The notes: generated by a model from the sequence alone, not told the origin. 64,000 bases of DNA from CAYFFV01 sp964342695 (GCA_964342695.1 CAYFFV010000009.1:1-64000); one strand, 5' to 3'. Shown: positions 42,707 through 52,503, counted from the first letter of the stretch. Numbers and translations: made by a program.

Positions 42707-43123
42707 ATGGCACTGCCGTCCAACTTGACTCTCGAAGTAGTTACAGCGGAACGATCTCTCGTAAATGAAACCATTGACGAAGCTGAAGTTCCGGGGTCGG
42801 ATGGTTACTTTGGTGTTCTGCCTGGGCACACTCCATTTTTGGCAGCCCTGAAGGTGGGTGACCTGTGGTTTAGACAGGGTGAAAAAATAACGCATCTATC
42901 CGTTGCTTTTGGTTTTGCAGAAGTATTACCAGATCGTATTAGGATTCTTGCTAAGAATGCAGAGTTAGCTCAAGAAATTGACGTCAATCGGGCCAAAGAG
43001 GCGGAACAGCGCGCACGCGCACACTTAGGTGCAGAATCAGTTGAGACAGATTTTGATCGCGCCAGTCTGGCTCTTGAAAGGGCTCTCATCCGTTTACGTG
43101 TTGCGGCGACAATTGGATCGTAA
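42707..43123 (+). CDS. atpC: ATP synthase F1 subunit epsilon
   Basis: Epsilon has 138 residues. The N-terminal beta sandwich is typical (LEVVTAERSLVNETIDEAEV, then GSDGYFGVLPGHTPFLAAL), and the C-terminal helical hairpin (DVNRAKEAEQRARAHLGAES) can inhibit F1. It closes the F1 gene set; the next gene is an unrelated phosphatase 114 bases on. Confidence 0.95.
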   Translation: MALPSNLTLEVVTAERSLVNETIDEAEVPGSDGYFGVLPGHTPFLAALKVGDLWFRQGEKITHLSVAFGFAEVLPDRIRILAKNAELAQEIDVNRAKEAEQRARAHLGAESVETDFDRASLALERALIRLRVAATIGS

Positions 43124-43237
43124 AGGTTAAAAGATTTAATTAGATTCTTTGTATTTTCTATAAATCTTTCGAGATGTCAGACGGTATAGCCCAAGATTTT
43201 GTAGAGAATAAATGGGCTGCGAAATGGCGCGGGATCA

Positions 43238-44005
43238 ATGGACATTTTCTGGGCTGCTTGCTCCGACCCCGGTCTTTGTCGTGCACAGAATGAAGATTCT
43301 TTTTGTGCACGTCAAGAGTTGGGTTTATACGTGGTGGCTGATGGTGTTGGTGGTAATGTGGGAGGAGACGTTGCTTCGCAACTTGTTGTGGAAGTAATCA
43401 CACGAGAAATTCAACAAGGAATAGTTGCGGGAACTTTCAAGGCCGAACCTAATATTTCTGAAGTACCGAAGCAAATTAATCGAAAGCGTCTCTCCTCAAG
43501 CGTTGCAGCTGCGAACAAGAAAATTTTTGATCATACATCGAGCACGCCAGTTCTTCGAGGTATGGCGACCACCGTGGCGGCCGTCTTGGTAGAGGGGCTT
43601 TCTATGGTAGTGGCTCATGTTGGTGACAGCCGCGTTTATCTGCATCGAAATGGTCACCTTAGACGATTGACAGACGATCACTCTTGGGTGGCGGAACAGA
43701 TGCGGGCAGGGGTTCTCTCTGAAAAGGAGGCCCAAGATCATCCGTTGCGTAATGTTGTTACAAGAGTTTTGTCCGGTGAAAATTCGGTTAATGTTCAGGT
43801 TTCAGATTTTGATTTATTAGAGGGAGACCGAGTACTTTTATGTTCGGATGGTTTATCTTCTGTGCTTTCCGATCCGATTATTTCAACCGTGTTGTCAGAA
43901 AAAAAAGAGAGGCAATATTTGTGCGACGAATTAGTGCGCCGCGTGAATAATAGTGGCGGTCCTGATAATGTAACTATCGTAATTTTTGACGTTTATGTTA
44001 GTTAA
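43238..44005 (+). CDS. PP2C-family Ser/Thr protein phosphatase
   Basis: The 255-residue metal-dependent phosphatase resembles bacterial Stp/PrpC. It has all the usual motifs: DPGLCRAQNEDSF, VADGVGGNVGGDVAS, GMATTVAAVLVEG, AHVGDSRVYLHR, LCSDGLSSVL and GGPDNVTIVIF, with metal-binding Asp residues in each. Such enzymes reverse the action of Hanks-type kinases or control anti-sigma partners; no kinase is in this window. Its end overlaps the start of the ABC permease gene, so the two are probably co-translated. Confidence 0.93.
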   Translation: MDIFWAACSDPGLCRAQNEDSFCARQELGLYVVADGVGGNVGGDVASQLVVEVITREIQQGIVAGTFKAEPNISEVPKQINRKRLSSSVAAANKKIFDHTSSTPVLRGMATTVAAVLVEGLSMVVAHVGDSRVYLHRNGHLRRLTDDHSWVAEQMRAGVLSEKEAQDHPLRNVVTRVLSGENSVNVQVSDFDLLEGDRVLLCSDGLSSVLSDPIISTVLSEKKERQYLCDELVRRVNNSGGPDNVTIVIFDVYVS

Positions 44006-44807
44006 TCTTCGTCGCTTGTTTCGGTATCGGGGACTTATACAAACGCTGGTTGCTCGTGAACTCAAAGCGAGGTATCGAGGATCTGTGCTTGGATTTTTTT
44101 GGTCATTTGCAAATCCCTTATTGTTGCTGCTTGTCTACACTTTCGTTTTTTCGGTCATTCTTCCTGGCTTTCGAGGAGGAGATCTTGAGCCGTACGCTTT
44201 ATTCCTTTTTTGTGGTCTGTTGCCTTGGACATGGTTTTCTTCGGCTCTGCTTGAGTCTTCCAATGTTCTCATCGCGAATGGAAATCTAATTAAGAAAGTG
44301 ATGTTTCCTGCTGAGATATTGCCGATAGTTTCTGTGCTTTCGAATATGTTTCATTTCTTTTTTGCAATACCAGTACTTACGTTATTCCTTTTATTTTATG
44401 GTTTAAATGGCCAGCTGCCAGGAACAATTAATTTCACAGAATTGATTTGGCTTCCAGTTGTTGTGATGGTGCAGTTTTTGTTAACCCTTGGATTCGGATT
44501 GATCTTAGCTGCGTTAACTGTTCACTTTAGAGATCTCAAGGATTTGCTGGGAAATTTACTTACCTTATGGTTCTTTGCCACACCAATAATCTATCCGATG
44601 AGTATGCTCCCTTCGGGCGGTAAGTTTTTGATGGATCTTAATCCCATGGCCCACCTAGCAATTTCTTATCAAGAAATTCTCTTTTATGATGGGCCTTTTG
44701 GCCACTGGAAGTGGTTAATTGTTTTGGCTATTCTTGCTGTAGGTTTGACACTTTTGGGATACGCACTTTTCGATCGATTACGTGATTCGTTTGCGGAGGA
44801 AGTATGA
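43995..44807 (+). CDS. ABC-2 type polysaccharide/lipid-linked glycan export permease (Wzm/TagG-like)
   Basis: This 270-residue membrane protein has six helices and the ABC-2 export family start RGLIQTLVARELKARYRGSV followed by LGFFWSFANPLLLL. The ending LNPMAHLAISYQEILFYDG is also typical of Wzm and TagG. It would export O-antigen-like, capsule or teichoic-type glycans across the inner membrane. The ATG at 43995 is preferred; a TTG at 43986 adds three residues. Its last bases overlap the ATPase gene by four, so the transporter pair is coupled. Confidence 0.9.
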   Translation: MLVNLRRLFRYRGLIQTLVARELKARYRGSVLGFFWSFANPLLLLLVYTFVFSVILPGFRGGDLEPYALFLFCGLLPWTWFSSALLESSNVLIANGNLIKKVMFPAEILPIVSVLSNMFHFFFAIPVLTLFLLFYGLNGQLPGTINFTELIWLPVVVMVQFLLTLGFGLILAALTVHFRDLKDLLGNLLTLWFFATPIIYPMSMLPSGGKFLMDLNPMAHLAISYQEILFYDGPFGHWKWLIVLAILAVGLTLLGYALFDRLRDSFAEEV

Positions 44808-46150
44808 AACCTGCTATCGAATTGAAAGACGTATCAAAAGTGTACAGGAGGTACGCTTACCGCCGACAGTTTTCAACCTTAAAGAGTGCCCTTCTTCGGG
44901 GAAGCCTAGCTAGTGATTTCAGTCCAGAGGAAACTTTTTCTGCTGTTGATAAGGTTTCATTTCAAGTCACAAAAGGAAGTGCATTTGGCATCGTGGGCCG
45001 CAATGGTTCAGGTAAAAGCACGATGTTGAAACTTATCGCAGGTATTACCAAGCCAACAGCAGGCTTTCTCTCAGTGCAGGGACGTATTTCAGCATTGATC
45101 GAGCTGGGGGCAGGTTTTCATCCAGAAATATCGGGACGCGAGAACGTTTTTATTAATGGGGTTATGCTTGGGTTAACTAAGCGTGAGATTTCGCGCCGAT
45201 TTGATGAAATCGTGGAATTTGCTGAACTTGAAGATTTTATCGATGCACCGGTTAAAACCTATTCATCGGGTATGTATATGCGATTAGGTTTCGCAGTGGC
45301 TGTTCATGTGGATCCGGATGTTTTGCTGGTTGATGAAGTTTTGGCTGTAGGTGACGAGGGTTTTAGTCTGAAGTGTATTGATAAGTTCTCCGAGTACAAG
45401 CGACGCGGCAAGACCATTGTTCTCGTAACGCATGGCCTGGGCATGGTAGAACGTTTTTGCGACGAAGCTCTTTGGTTGGACGGAGGAGCTCTCCGCGGAA
45501 TCGGAGATCCACGGCGGGTTGTTCATGAATATGTAAATGAAATAGGTAAAACGGAGGAACGAGTATTAGCTTTGGGGGACCAAAAAGCTCAGGAGGCGGT
45601 TGGCAGTACGGTAAGCGAAGACATTGAGAAGAACCAAGAGCGTGGTGAAAATATGGTTCCGCGAGAAGAGCCTAAAGATATGTTTCGTGCGGCAGAAGGG
45701 CGTTGGGGACCAGGTCCGGTAAAGATTGTTAAGGTCCTTCTAGAAGGTGACGACGGACGGCGTCATGTTTTTCAATCAGGCGATCGATTCGTGGTCAGGA
45801 TGCGTATAAATTCCCCAGAAGAAGTAAAAGATTTTGTTTTTGGAGTCAGTATTTTCAATTCAGAGGGAGTTTGTTGTTACGGGACGAACACTTTTATTGA
45901 GGAAATGCAGTCCACTTCACTTAGCGGCGATGGTGAGGTTCTATTTTCCATTGATCGTCTTGATCTTGTAGAGGGAACCTATAAGCTTGACGTTGCTACA
46001 CACAACAGAGACGGTTTTCAGTACGATTATCATCGTTTATTGTATACATTCCGAGTGAAGTCGAGAACCAAAGACACTGGTATCTATAGACCAGGGCATT
46101 CTTGGAGCTTTACTCCGAACATCAAATTTGATTCCTCTAAACGGTCCTAA
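44804..46150 (+). CDS. ABC exporter ATPase with Wzt-type C-terminal domain
   Basis: This is the partner ATPase of the preceding permease, 448 residues. Walker A is GRNGSGKST, the signature is the Wzt/TagH form YSSGMYMRLGFAVAVHVDPD, and Walker B is VLLVDEVLAVGDEGF. After about residue 250 a linker leads to a C-terminal beta domain (VKIVKVLLEGDDGRRHVFQS, then GVSIFNSEGVCCYGTNT) of the kind that recognises the O-antigen end group in Wzt. This suggests selective glycan export. The glycosyltransferases are not nearby. Confidence 0.92.
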   Translation: MKPAIELKDVSKVYRRYAYRRQFSTLKSALLRGSLASDFSPEETFSAVDKVSFQVTKGSAFGIVGRNGSGKSTMLKLIAGITKPTAGFLSVQGRISALIELGAGFHPEISGRENVFINGVMLGLTKREISRRFDEIVEFAELEDFIDAPVKTYSSGMYMRLGFAVAVHVDPDVLLVDEVLAVGDEGFSLKCIDKFSEYKRRGKTIVLVTHGLGMVERFCDEALWLDGGALRGIGDPRRVVHEYVNEIGKTEERVLALGDQKAQEAVGSTVSEDIEKNQERGENMVPREEPKDMFRAAEGRWGPGPVKIVKVLLEGDDGRRHVFQSGDRFVVRMRINSPEEVKDFVFGVSIFNSEGVCCYGTNTFIEEMQSTSLSGDGEVLFSIDRLDLVEGTYKLDVATHNRDGFQYDYHRLLYTFRVKSRTKDTGIYRPGHSWSFTPNIKFDSSKRS

Positions 46151-49100
46151 GGTTTCAGTGCTTAAGGGTTCCCGCGAGTCTCTCGAGTTTTCATCGACAA
46201 CGTTCACTGGTGTGCTGCAAGAGCAAATCAAAAAGACTCACACTGACGCGGTTCCTCTCGTTACGGGCCTTTCAAATTCTGCGCAGGCTTTTGTGCTGGC
46301 TTCCGTTGCACTCAAGTCTAAGATCTTTGCCGTTATACCTGTGGATTCGGCCTTAGATGAATTCACAGCGGACGTAAGATTTTTTTATGGTGCTTTGGCT
46401 GGGCTTTCCGGGGAGACTCTTGAACAATTGGTCGTACCTTTTCCGTCCCTTGAGACGGATCCATATCGGGCGATCGAGCCTCACTTTAAGGTGACTTCCG
46501 ATCGTGCTCGAACGTTGACTTTAATGAATTCAGGCTCTGCTCGAGTGGTAATCGCTCCCGTTAGAGCAATTTCTTCACGCCTCAGTGCACCGGGGCGTCT
46601 AAAGTTGGCCGTAACTGAGCTCCACGTGGCCGCTGATTTTGCTCTAACCGATTTAATGGATATTCTTGCTGATGGTGGATTTTCTCCTAGCGATCCGGTT
46701 GATCAGCATGGTGAGTTCTGTGTGCGAGGTGGGGTACTAGATTTTTTTCCGGCGGGAGAGGATTATCCGGTTAGAGTCGAATTCCTTGGCGACACCATTG
46801 AATCAATTAGGCAGTTTGATCCAGAAAGCCAACGTTCAGTTAAGAGTCTAACGAATGTATTAGTGATGCCAACGAGAACCGTGTTTGAGGATGGGGAAGT
46901 TTCTGAGCGCAGAGATTCTTCCATTTTTAATAGGGAGTCAAGTGTATTCGATTATATAGATGACCGGTCAACTTTAATTTATGTTTCTGAGTCGTCCGAG
47001 TGTTTTGAGCGTCTTGAAAAACAACATAATCAAATAGAAAAAAGTTATCAGCTGGCCCTGAATCAGGGAAGAACACCAGATGCGCCTAATTCTTTGTTTT
47101 TAAGTCTTAAAGATGTTGATAGTTATTTAAGAACGGCTATGCGTTTCGAGAGATTAGGTTACGAGGGCGAACATAATCTTAGGGAAATTATTTGCCAGCC
47201 GGTTCTTTCGTTTCATGGGCGTGTTTCTGACTGGCTGAAAGAGATAAAAGATGGAAGGGAGCGAAGTGAGATTCAAATATTTGTTGCTTCTTCGATAGGA
47301 ACGCGCCAGAGAATTAGGGAATTTGTCGAAGAAGCGGGAATTGAGTGCTCTGATGGTGATTCAACTGATGAGGTTTCGGAGGGAACTCAAAAAAAGTTTC
47401 TCTTGACCACAGGGCAATTATCGAAAGGTTTTAGGTTCAGTGAGACAGGTCTATCCATTTACACAGAGTCAGATCTTTTTGACCAAGAGATCAGGACTTC
47501 TCCACGCGTTGCATCAAGATCGTTTCTTTCAGACCTTAGGGACTTAAAGGTAGGAGACTACGTAGTTCACGTGGACCACGGAATAGGCAGGTTTGTGGGT
47601 CTGAAACAGATGGCAGTGGCCTCCACAGCTCATGAATTGATGGAGGTCCGTTACGCTGAGGCAGACAAGCTTTTTGTACCTGTACAGCAGCTTGAGCTTA
47701 TCCAGAAATACACAGGAAGTTCTCAGCCGACCCTAGATAGACTAGGGAGCACAAGCTGGGAAAAGACGAAGAGTCGCGTACGCAGTAGCGTGCGGGACAT
47801 GGCTCAGGAATTACTCAGATTGTATGCTTCTAGGAGGACAGTCAATGGTTTCTGCTTTTCACCAGATACACATTGGCAGTCAGAGTTTGAAGCTGCGTTT
47901 ACTCATGATCTCACGGCCGATCAAAAAACTGCGGTAACAGACATTAAGAAGGATATGGAATCTTCAGCGTCCATGGACCGACTTCTTTGCGGAGATGTTG
48001 GCTATGGAAAGACTGAGGTTGCACTGCGCGCAGCTTTCAAGGCCATTATGGATAGTAAACAGGTTGCCCTGCTGGCGCCAACAACCGTTTTGGCTTTTCA
48101 ACACTACAAGACGATAGTTGAAAGGTTTGCTGCTTTTCCAGTTCGAGTTGAGATGGTGAGTCGACTTCGCAGCAGGTCGGCCCAAAAGAAAATTTTGGCT
48201 GACTTAGCCACTGGAAAAATAGATATCATTGTTGGAACGCACCGTCTCTTATCGAAGGATATTAAATTTCACGATCTTGGTTTGCTTGTTGTTGACGAAG
48301 AGCAAAGGTTTGGTGTTGGCCACAAAGAAAAAATTAAACAAATACAACAGAATCTCGACGTCTTAACTTTGACCGCAACACCAATCCCTAGAACGTTAAA
48401 CATGTCTTTGATGGGTATCCGAGATATGTCGGTAATTGAAACCCCACCGAAAGACCGATTATCGATTCAGACGAATGTAGTGAAATTTGATAAGGAAGTA
48501 ATAGAACGTGCTATCCGCATGGAATTGGATCGCCAGGGACAAATCTATTTTGTACATAATCGGATAGATTCAATCTATGCCATGTGTGATTTGGTTAAGC
48601 GACTAGTTCCGGGGCTCAGGCTAGCGGTTGCCCATGGACAATCAACGGAAATAGAACTAGAACGAGTTATGGTTGGTTTTATTAATCATGAATATGACCT
48701 TCTTTTATCTACTACAATAATTGAAAACGGGCTCGATATTCCAAATGTCAACACAATAATTATCAATCATGCAGAACGGTACGGACTATCCCAACTGTAT
48801 CAATTACGGGGAAGGGTGGGCCGCTCAGATCGACGAGCCTATGCGTACTTTTTAGTGCCCGCAGAAGACCAGCTTTCACAGGTAGCCAATCAACGGTTAG
48901 CGGCGATGAAAGAGTTCAGTACTCTTGGTAGTGGTTTTCGTGTGGCTGCGTTAGACCTAGAAATACGTGGAGCAGGAAATCTACTTGGCGCACAGCAGAG
49001 TGGCCATATCGAAGCGATAGGTTTTGATATGTACGTGAAATTACTTGAGGAAACTGTACAAGAGTTAAAGGGCGAGAGCGTTAGTGATGTTAAAAAATCG

Positions 49101-49634
49101 ACCGTTAATCTTGGTGTTGACCTTCGAATAGATGAAAACTATATTCCTGATACAACTCAGCGACTAAGTGTTTATCGACGGATTGCTGATGCACCTGATG
49201 TAGAAATTCTAGAAACCATAATTGAGGAACTTTCAGATCGGTATGGCCCCCTGCCTTTCTCAGTTGTCCAATTAGTGGAATACGGAAAAATAAGGGTGCG
49301 CTCGAGTCGGCTTGGCATCGAATCTATAGATCGAGAGCGTGACATTTTGGTAGTACGATTTGGGGACAATTCCGCCGTTAAGCCGGAGCGCTTAATTGCC
49401 TTTGTTCAATCCTGCGCTGCGGTGACCTTGTCTCCGCCGGCAGTTCTTCGAGTAAACCTTAAAGCGCTCGCTAATAAAAGTGTTGGGGTCTCAAAATCCA
49501 TCCCGGAAAGTGAAAAATCTTCTTGGTGGATTGAACCCAAAAGAAAAAAGTCAAAGAAAGAGCTAGATCACACAGCTACAGAGATTCTTTTTGGTCAGGT
49601 CACTGATTTCTTGGATGATTTGGGTGCTTTATAA
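46128..49634 (+). CDS. mfd: Transcription-repair coupling factor
   Basis: Mfd removes stalled RNA polymerase and recruits UvrAB. Of up to 1168 residues, the N-terminal UvrB-like module includes GGVLDFFPAGEDYPVRVEFL. The RNA polymerase-interaction domain has DYVVHVDHGIGRFVGLKQM. The RecG-like motor shows LLCGDVGYGKTEVALRAAF, VDEEQRFGVGHKEKIKQ and TATPIPRTLNMSLMGIRDM, followed by the TRCF C-terminal domain. The frame starts at TTG 46128, overlapping the ABC gene, or at GTG 46158; the exact start is unclear. Confidence 0.96.
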   Translation: MIPLNGPKVSVLKGSRESLEFSSTTFTGVLQEQIKKTHTDAVPLVTGLSNSAQAFVLASVALKSKIFAVIPVDSALDEFTADVRFFYGALAGLSGETLEQLVVPFPSLETDPYRAIEPHFKVTSDRARTLTLMNSGSARVVIAPVRAISSRLSAPGRLKLAVTELHVAADFALTDLMDILADGGFSPSDPVDQHGEFCVRGGVLDFFPAGEDYPVRVEFLGDTIESIRQFDPESQRSVKSLTNVLVMPTRTVFEDGEVSERRDSSIFNRESSVFDYIDDRSTLIYVSESSECFERLEKQHNQIEKSYQLALNQGRTPDAPNSLFLSLKDVDSYLRTAMRFERLGYEGEHNLREIICQPVLSFHGRVSDWLKEIKDGRERSEIQIFVASSIGTRQRIREFVEEAGIECSDGDSTDEVSEGTQKKFLLTTGQLSKGFRFSETGLSIYTESDLFDQEIRTSPRVASRSFLSDLRDLKVGDYVVHVDHGIGRFVGLKQMAVASTAHELMEVRYAEADKLFVPVQQLELIQKYTGSSQPTLDRLGSTSWEKTKSRVRSSVRDMAQELLRLYASRRTVNGFCFSPDTHWQSEFEAAFTHDLTADQKTAVTDIKKDMESSASMDRLLCGDVGYGKTEVALRAAFKAIMDSKQVALLAPTTVLAFQHYKTIVERFAAFPVRVEMVSRLRSRSAQKKILADLATGKIDIIVGTHRLLSKDIKFHDLGLLVVDEEQRFGVGHKEKIKQIQQNLDVLTLTATPIPRTLNMSLMGIRDMSVIETPPKDRLSIQTNVVKFDKEVIERAIRMELDRQGQIYFVHNRIDSIYAMCDLVKRLVPGLRLAVAHGQSTEIELERVMVGFINHEYDLLLSTTIIENGLDIPNVNTIIINHAERYGLSQLYQLRGRVGRSDRRAYAYFLVPAEDQLSQVANQRLAAMKEFSTLGSGFRVAALDLEIRGAGNLLGAQQSGHIEAIGFDMYVKLLEETVQELKGESVSDVKKSTVNLGVDLRIDENYIPDTTQRLSVYRRIADAPDVEILETIIEELSDRYGPLPFSVVQLVEYGKIRVRSSRLGIESIDRERDILVVRFGDNSAVKPERLIAFVQSCAAVTLSPPAVLRVNLKALANKSVGVSKSIPESEKSSWWIEPKRKKSKKELDHTATEILFGQVTDFLDDLGAL

Positions 49635-49681
49635 AAGAAGAGCTAGAATTTATCGATAGACAGCCTTAACGGAGTTTCATT

Positions 49682-50746
49682 ATGCAATTGATCATATTTA
49701 ATTTACTAGCAGTTTTTATTTGGGTGTTCGCCGTTTCAGTGCAGGCCCAAGAAAATTCTGATCAGGTTCAGACGACTCCAGGAGCGCGGATAATTGAACG
49801 GATCCTTGTGAAAGTCAATGGGGAGATTATCACGCAAAGTGATTTGGAAGATCGTCAGGTTGCAGCGATTCGCGCGAGAGGCGTACAACCAAGCACAAAC
49901 GCAGAATTGTTTCAGCTAATTAATGAAGTTACGCCAGAGGTGCTAGCTGCTGCGGTTGAAGAACTTCTTTTGATTCAGAGAGGAAAGGAGCTTGGCTATC
50001 AGCTTTCTGATGATCAATTCAGAGATTTCGTTGACAATTTGAAAGAGGAAAATGGATTTGAAACAGACGAGGAATTTGCTGAAACATTAGAGCGGCAGGA
50101 AGGCATGACTTTTGATGATTTTCGTCGATTGATTGAAAAGCAGATGTTGGCCAGTCAAGTACAGCAAGTGGAGATACTTAATCGAGTATCGATTACGGAT
50201 GTGGAGGCAAGAGAATATTACGACGAGCATATTGATGAATTTACTGATCCTGCTACTACTACGTTGCGGGAGATTTCACTTTCTATTCCAGAAACTGACA
50301 CTGTGAACGTGGTGGCTGAGAGTGCTACAAGAAAGAAAATGGAAGAGATTATAGAAAGATTAGTTCAAGGTGAAGATTTTGCCACGTTGGCCCGTCAGGT
50401 TTCAGACAGTCCTTCGAAAGCCAATGGCGGTTTGATAGGTCCATTCGAGCTTACAGAAATATCAGCGGAAATTCAGGAATTGATTGGGACGCTTGAAGTT
50501 GGAGATATAAGCGATTTGAGACGGACACCTCAAGGTTATCAGTTATTAAAGCTTGAAGAACAGACGGCGGCGGTTGCGCAACCGTTTGACGAGGTGCGTT
50601 CTCAAATATCAAATAGTGTTTTTAATGATCGCCGTCGCCAAGAATACCAAGAATACTTGGAGGAGTTGCGCGAAGAAGCCATTATTGAATGGAAAAGTGA
50701 GGATCTAAGAAAAGCCTATGAAGAATTAAGAGAAATAGGGCAGTAA
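49682..50746 (+). CDS. SurA-like periplasmic peptidyl-prolyl isomerase
   Basis: The 354-residue protein has a signal peptide (LIIFNLLAVFIWVFAVSVQA, probable cut after AQA). An N-terminal SurA-type chaperone region follows (VNGEIITQSDLEDRQ, then LEELLLIQRGKELGYQLS). One parvulin-type PpiC domain covers about residues 195-300 (TTLREISLSIPE, then FATLARQVSDSPSKANGGLI). SurA of E. coli has two parvulin domains. This shorter form probably helps outer-membrane protein folding. It is preceded by mfd with a 47-base gap. Confidence 0.9.
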   Translation: MQLIIFNLLAVFIWVFAVSVQAQENSDQVQTTPGARIIERILVKVNGEIITQSDLEDRQVAAIRARGVQPSTNAELFQLINEVTPEVLAAAVEELLLIQRGKELGYQLSDDQFRDFVDNLKEENGFETDEEFAETLERQEGMTFDDFRRLIEKQMLASQVQQVEILNRVSITDVEAREYYDEHIDEFTDPATTTLREISLSIPETDTVNVVAESATRKKMEEIIERLVQGEDFATLARQVSDSPSKANGGLIGPFELTEISAEIQELIGTLEVGDISDLRRTPQGYQLLKLEEQTAAVAQPFDEVRSQISNSVFNDRRRQEYQEYLEELREEAIIEWKSEDLRKAYEELREIGQ

Positions 50747-50749
50747 TTT

Positions 50750-50773
50750 CACAGCTTTTCTTCTTAAGCTGTG
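50750..50773. other. Hairpin between the isomerase gene and dusB
   Basis: CACAGCTT (50750-50757) pairs with AAGCTGTG (50766-50773) around an 8-base loop. It begins 4 bases after the isomerase stop. There is no T-run after it, so it is not a standard intrinsic terminator and may protect the 3' end of the upstream mRNA. Confidence 0.45.
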
Positions 50774-50812
50774 CAGTGATCCGAGTTCTTTCTATTGGCA
50801 ATCGAGACGATT

Positions 50813-51871
50813 ATGAAAATTGGAAAAGTTAAGCTTGAATCGCCTTTTGCACTCGCTCCCATGGCGGGAATGACGGATACAGCTTTTCGGCGTTTAGTTA
50901 AAGAGCGTGGCGGCTGTGGGCTTGTTGTTACGGAAATGGTTAGTTCCGAAGGTTTGGTAAGGGGTATCGATCGGACATTAGAGTATGCGGAGTATACAGA
51001 AGAAGAACGCCCTGTCTCGATTCAGATTTTTGGTGGTAGTCCTCACACCATGTCAGAAGCCGCAAAGATAGTTGAAAACATGGGGGCTGATATTGTTGAT
51101 GTGAACATGGGTTGCCCTGTCCGAAAAATTGCTAAACATAATGCTGGTTGTAGCTTGATGAAGGATCCTTTGCATGCTGCGAAAGTAGTTAGGACTATGA
51201 GTAAGGCTGTTAAGATTCCTGTTACCGTGAAGATGCGAGCTGGGTGGGATGACAGTCAGATCAACGCACCGTTCATGGCTCGATTGATGGAAGATGCGGG
51301 AGCTTCGGCTGTTGCGGTGCACGGACGCACGGCGGCTCAGTCTTATAAGGGACTTTCTGATTGGGGATTGATCGATGAAGTTTCTCACGGTGTCTCGATT
51401 CCTGTTTTTGGAAGCGGGGATTGTGTGACAGCGGATCAGTTGATAACGAAAATGAGCAAGACGGAAGTGTCCGGGATACTTGTAGGTCGAGGCGCTCTTA
51501 GAAATCCATGGATTTTCCGGCAAACAATGAATCTAGATTCTGGGGTGGATCCTTACATGGTTACGGAAAAGGATCGGGGTGAGTTCTTATTAAAGTATAT
51601 CGATATGTTGGTTAACGAGGGTGTAGATGAGTGTGCGGGTTTTCGGCATCGTGTTGCGAATAATGAACGGTTCTCTTTTCCCTCTACTAAAGGTCGTGAA
51701 CGCTGGGTAGTCAACAAGTTGCGTGCACTTGCTTCATGGTATACAAAAGGATTTCAGGGTGGAGCCTCTTTACGAATGTCCATTAATCAGGCTCAATCGA
51801 TTCAAGAACTTCGCGACTTGGTGCAAAGGTTTTTCCTTGAACCAAACCCCGTTGAAAGTCTTTTACCATGA
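50813..51871 (+). CDS. dusB: tRNA-dihydrouridine synthase
   Basis: This FMN enzyme reduces uridine in the D-loop of tRNA. Motifs are PFALAPMAGMTDTAFRRL, the catalytic Cys segment VDVNMGCPVRKIAKH, and AVAVHGRTAAQSYKG, all of the DusB type. With the ATG at 50813 it has 352 residues; a TTG at 50795 would add six. DusB is the best-fitting family by N-terminal sequence, but the site specificity is not proved. Confidence 0.92.
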   Translation: MKIGKVKLESPFALAPMAGMTDTAFRRLVKERGGCGLVVTEMVSSEGLVRGIDRTLEYAEYTEEERPVSIQIFGGSPHTMSEAAKIVENMGADIVDVNMGCPVRKIAKHNAGCSLMKDPLHAAKVVRTMSKAVKIPVTVKMRAGWDDSQINAPFMARLMEDAGASAVAVHGRTAAQSYKGLSDWGLIDEVSHGVSIPVFGSGDCVTADQLITKMSKTEVSGILVGRGALRNPWIFRQTMNLDSGVDPYMVTEKDRGEFLLKYIDMLVNEGVDECAGFRHRVANNERFSFPSTKGRERWVVNKLRALASWYTKGFQGGASLRMSINQAQSIQELRDLVQRFFLEPNPVESLLP

Positions 51872-51966
51872 TTTTTCCTGTTTGCGGAGAAATCAATCCT
51901 GAAGGCCCAATCTAAAATCGAGTCATTCTTAACAATATTCACCGGAATTCTCCAAAAATATTTCTA

Positions 51967-52473
51967 ATGGTCATCTCAAATGTTGCTCAGCAGATAGAAA
52001 AAATTGATTGGGGTAAATGGAAGCCCGTGGATGAAGCCACTCTGATTTTTGTGATTAGACGTAACCAAATATTACTAATTCGAAAAAAACGTGGTTTAGG
52101 CGCAGGTAAGATTAATGGCCCCGGTGGAAGGCTTGAAAAAGGTGAAACCCCGGACGATTGTGTGGCCCGAGAGCTTTATGAGGAGTTGTGCATAAGGCCA
52201 GTCAAACCCGTCAAGTTCGGAGAACATAGATTTCAATTCCTTGATGGGTACTCGATTTATGTTCATGTTTACCAAGCTTCTGGTTATATAGGAACACCGA
52301 TAGAAACCGAAGAAGCGATACCGATGTGGTTTTCCATAGATGCCATTCCCTTTGATGAAATGTGGGAAGATGATAGGTTGTGGTTACCGTTGTTGCTTGA
52401 GGAGAAACACTTTTCAGGTTACTGGATTTTTGAAAACGACCGAATGATAGATCATCGGCTGGTGACAAGGTGA
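51967..52473 (+). CDS. Nudix hydrolase, MutT/MTH1-like
   Basis: The 168-residue protein has a full Nudix box, GGRLEKGETPDDCVARELYE followed by ELCI, matching G-x5-E-x7-REUxEExGU with its catalytic glutamates. The surroundings (KKRGLGAGKINGPGGRLEKG) resemble MTH1-type oxidised-nucleotide diphosphatases, as does the tail with WLPLLLEEKHFSGYWIF. It would clean oxidised dNTPs or related nucleotides. It is convergent with the sigma-54 activator gene, 30 bases apart. Confidence 0.88.
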   Translation: MVISNVAQQIEKIDWGKWKPVDEATLIFVIRRNQILLIRKKRGLGAGKINGPGGRLEKGETPDDCVARELYEELCIRPVKPVKFGEHRFQFLDGYSIYVHVYQASGYIGTPIETEEAIPMWFSIDAIPFDEMWEDDRLWLPLLLEEKHFSGYWIFENDRMIDHRLVTR

Positions 52474-52503
52474 TGTGCAGAATAGGTTTTCGCTAATCGA
52501 TAT

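Noticed and set aside
43203..43400. Second plus-strand frame over the start of the phosphatase
   Set aside because: It lacks any family similarity, while the frame from 43238 contains all PP2C motifs.
47573..47588. parS-like sequence TAGTTCACGTGGACCA inside mfd
   Set aside because: Only 12 of 16 positions fit, and the bases are explained by the conserved Mfd protein motif VVHVDHG. Coincidence is likelier.
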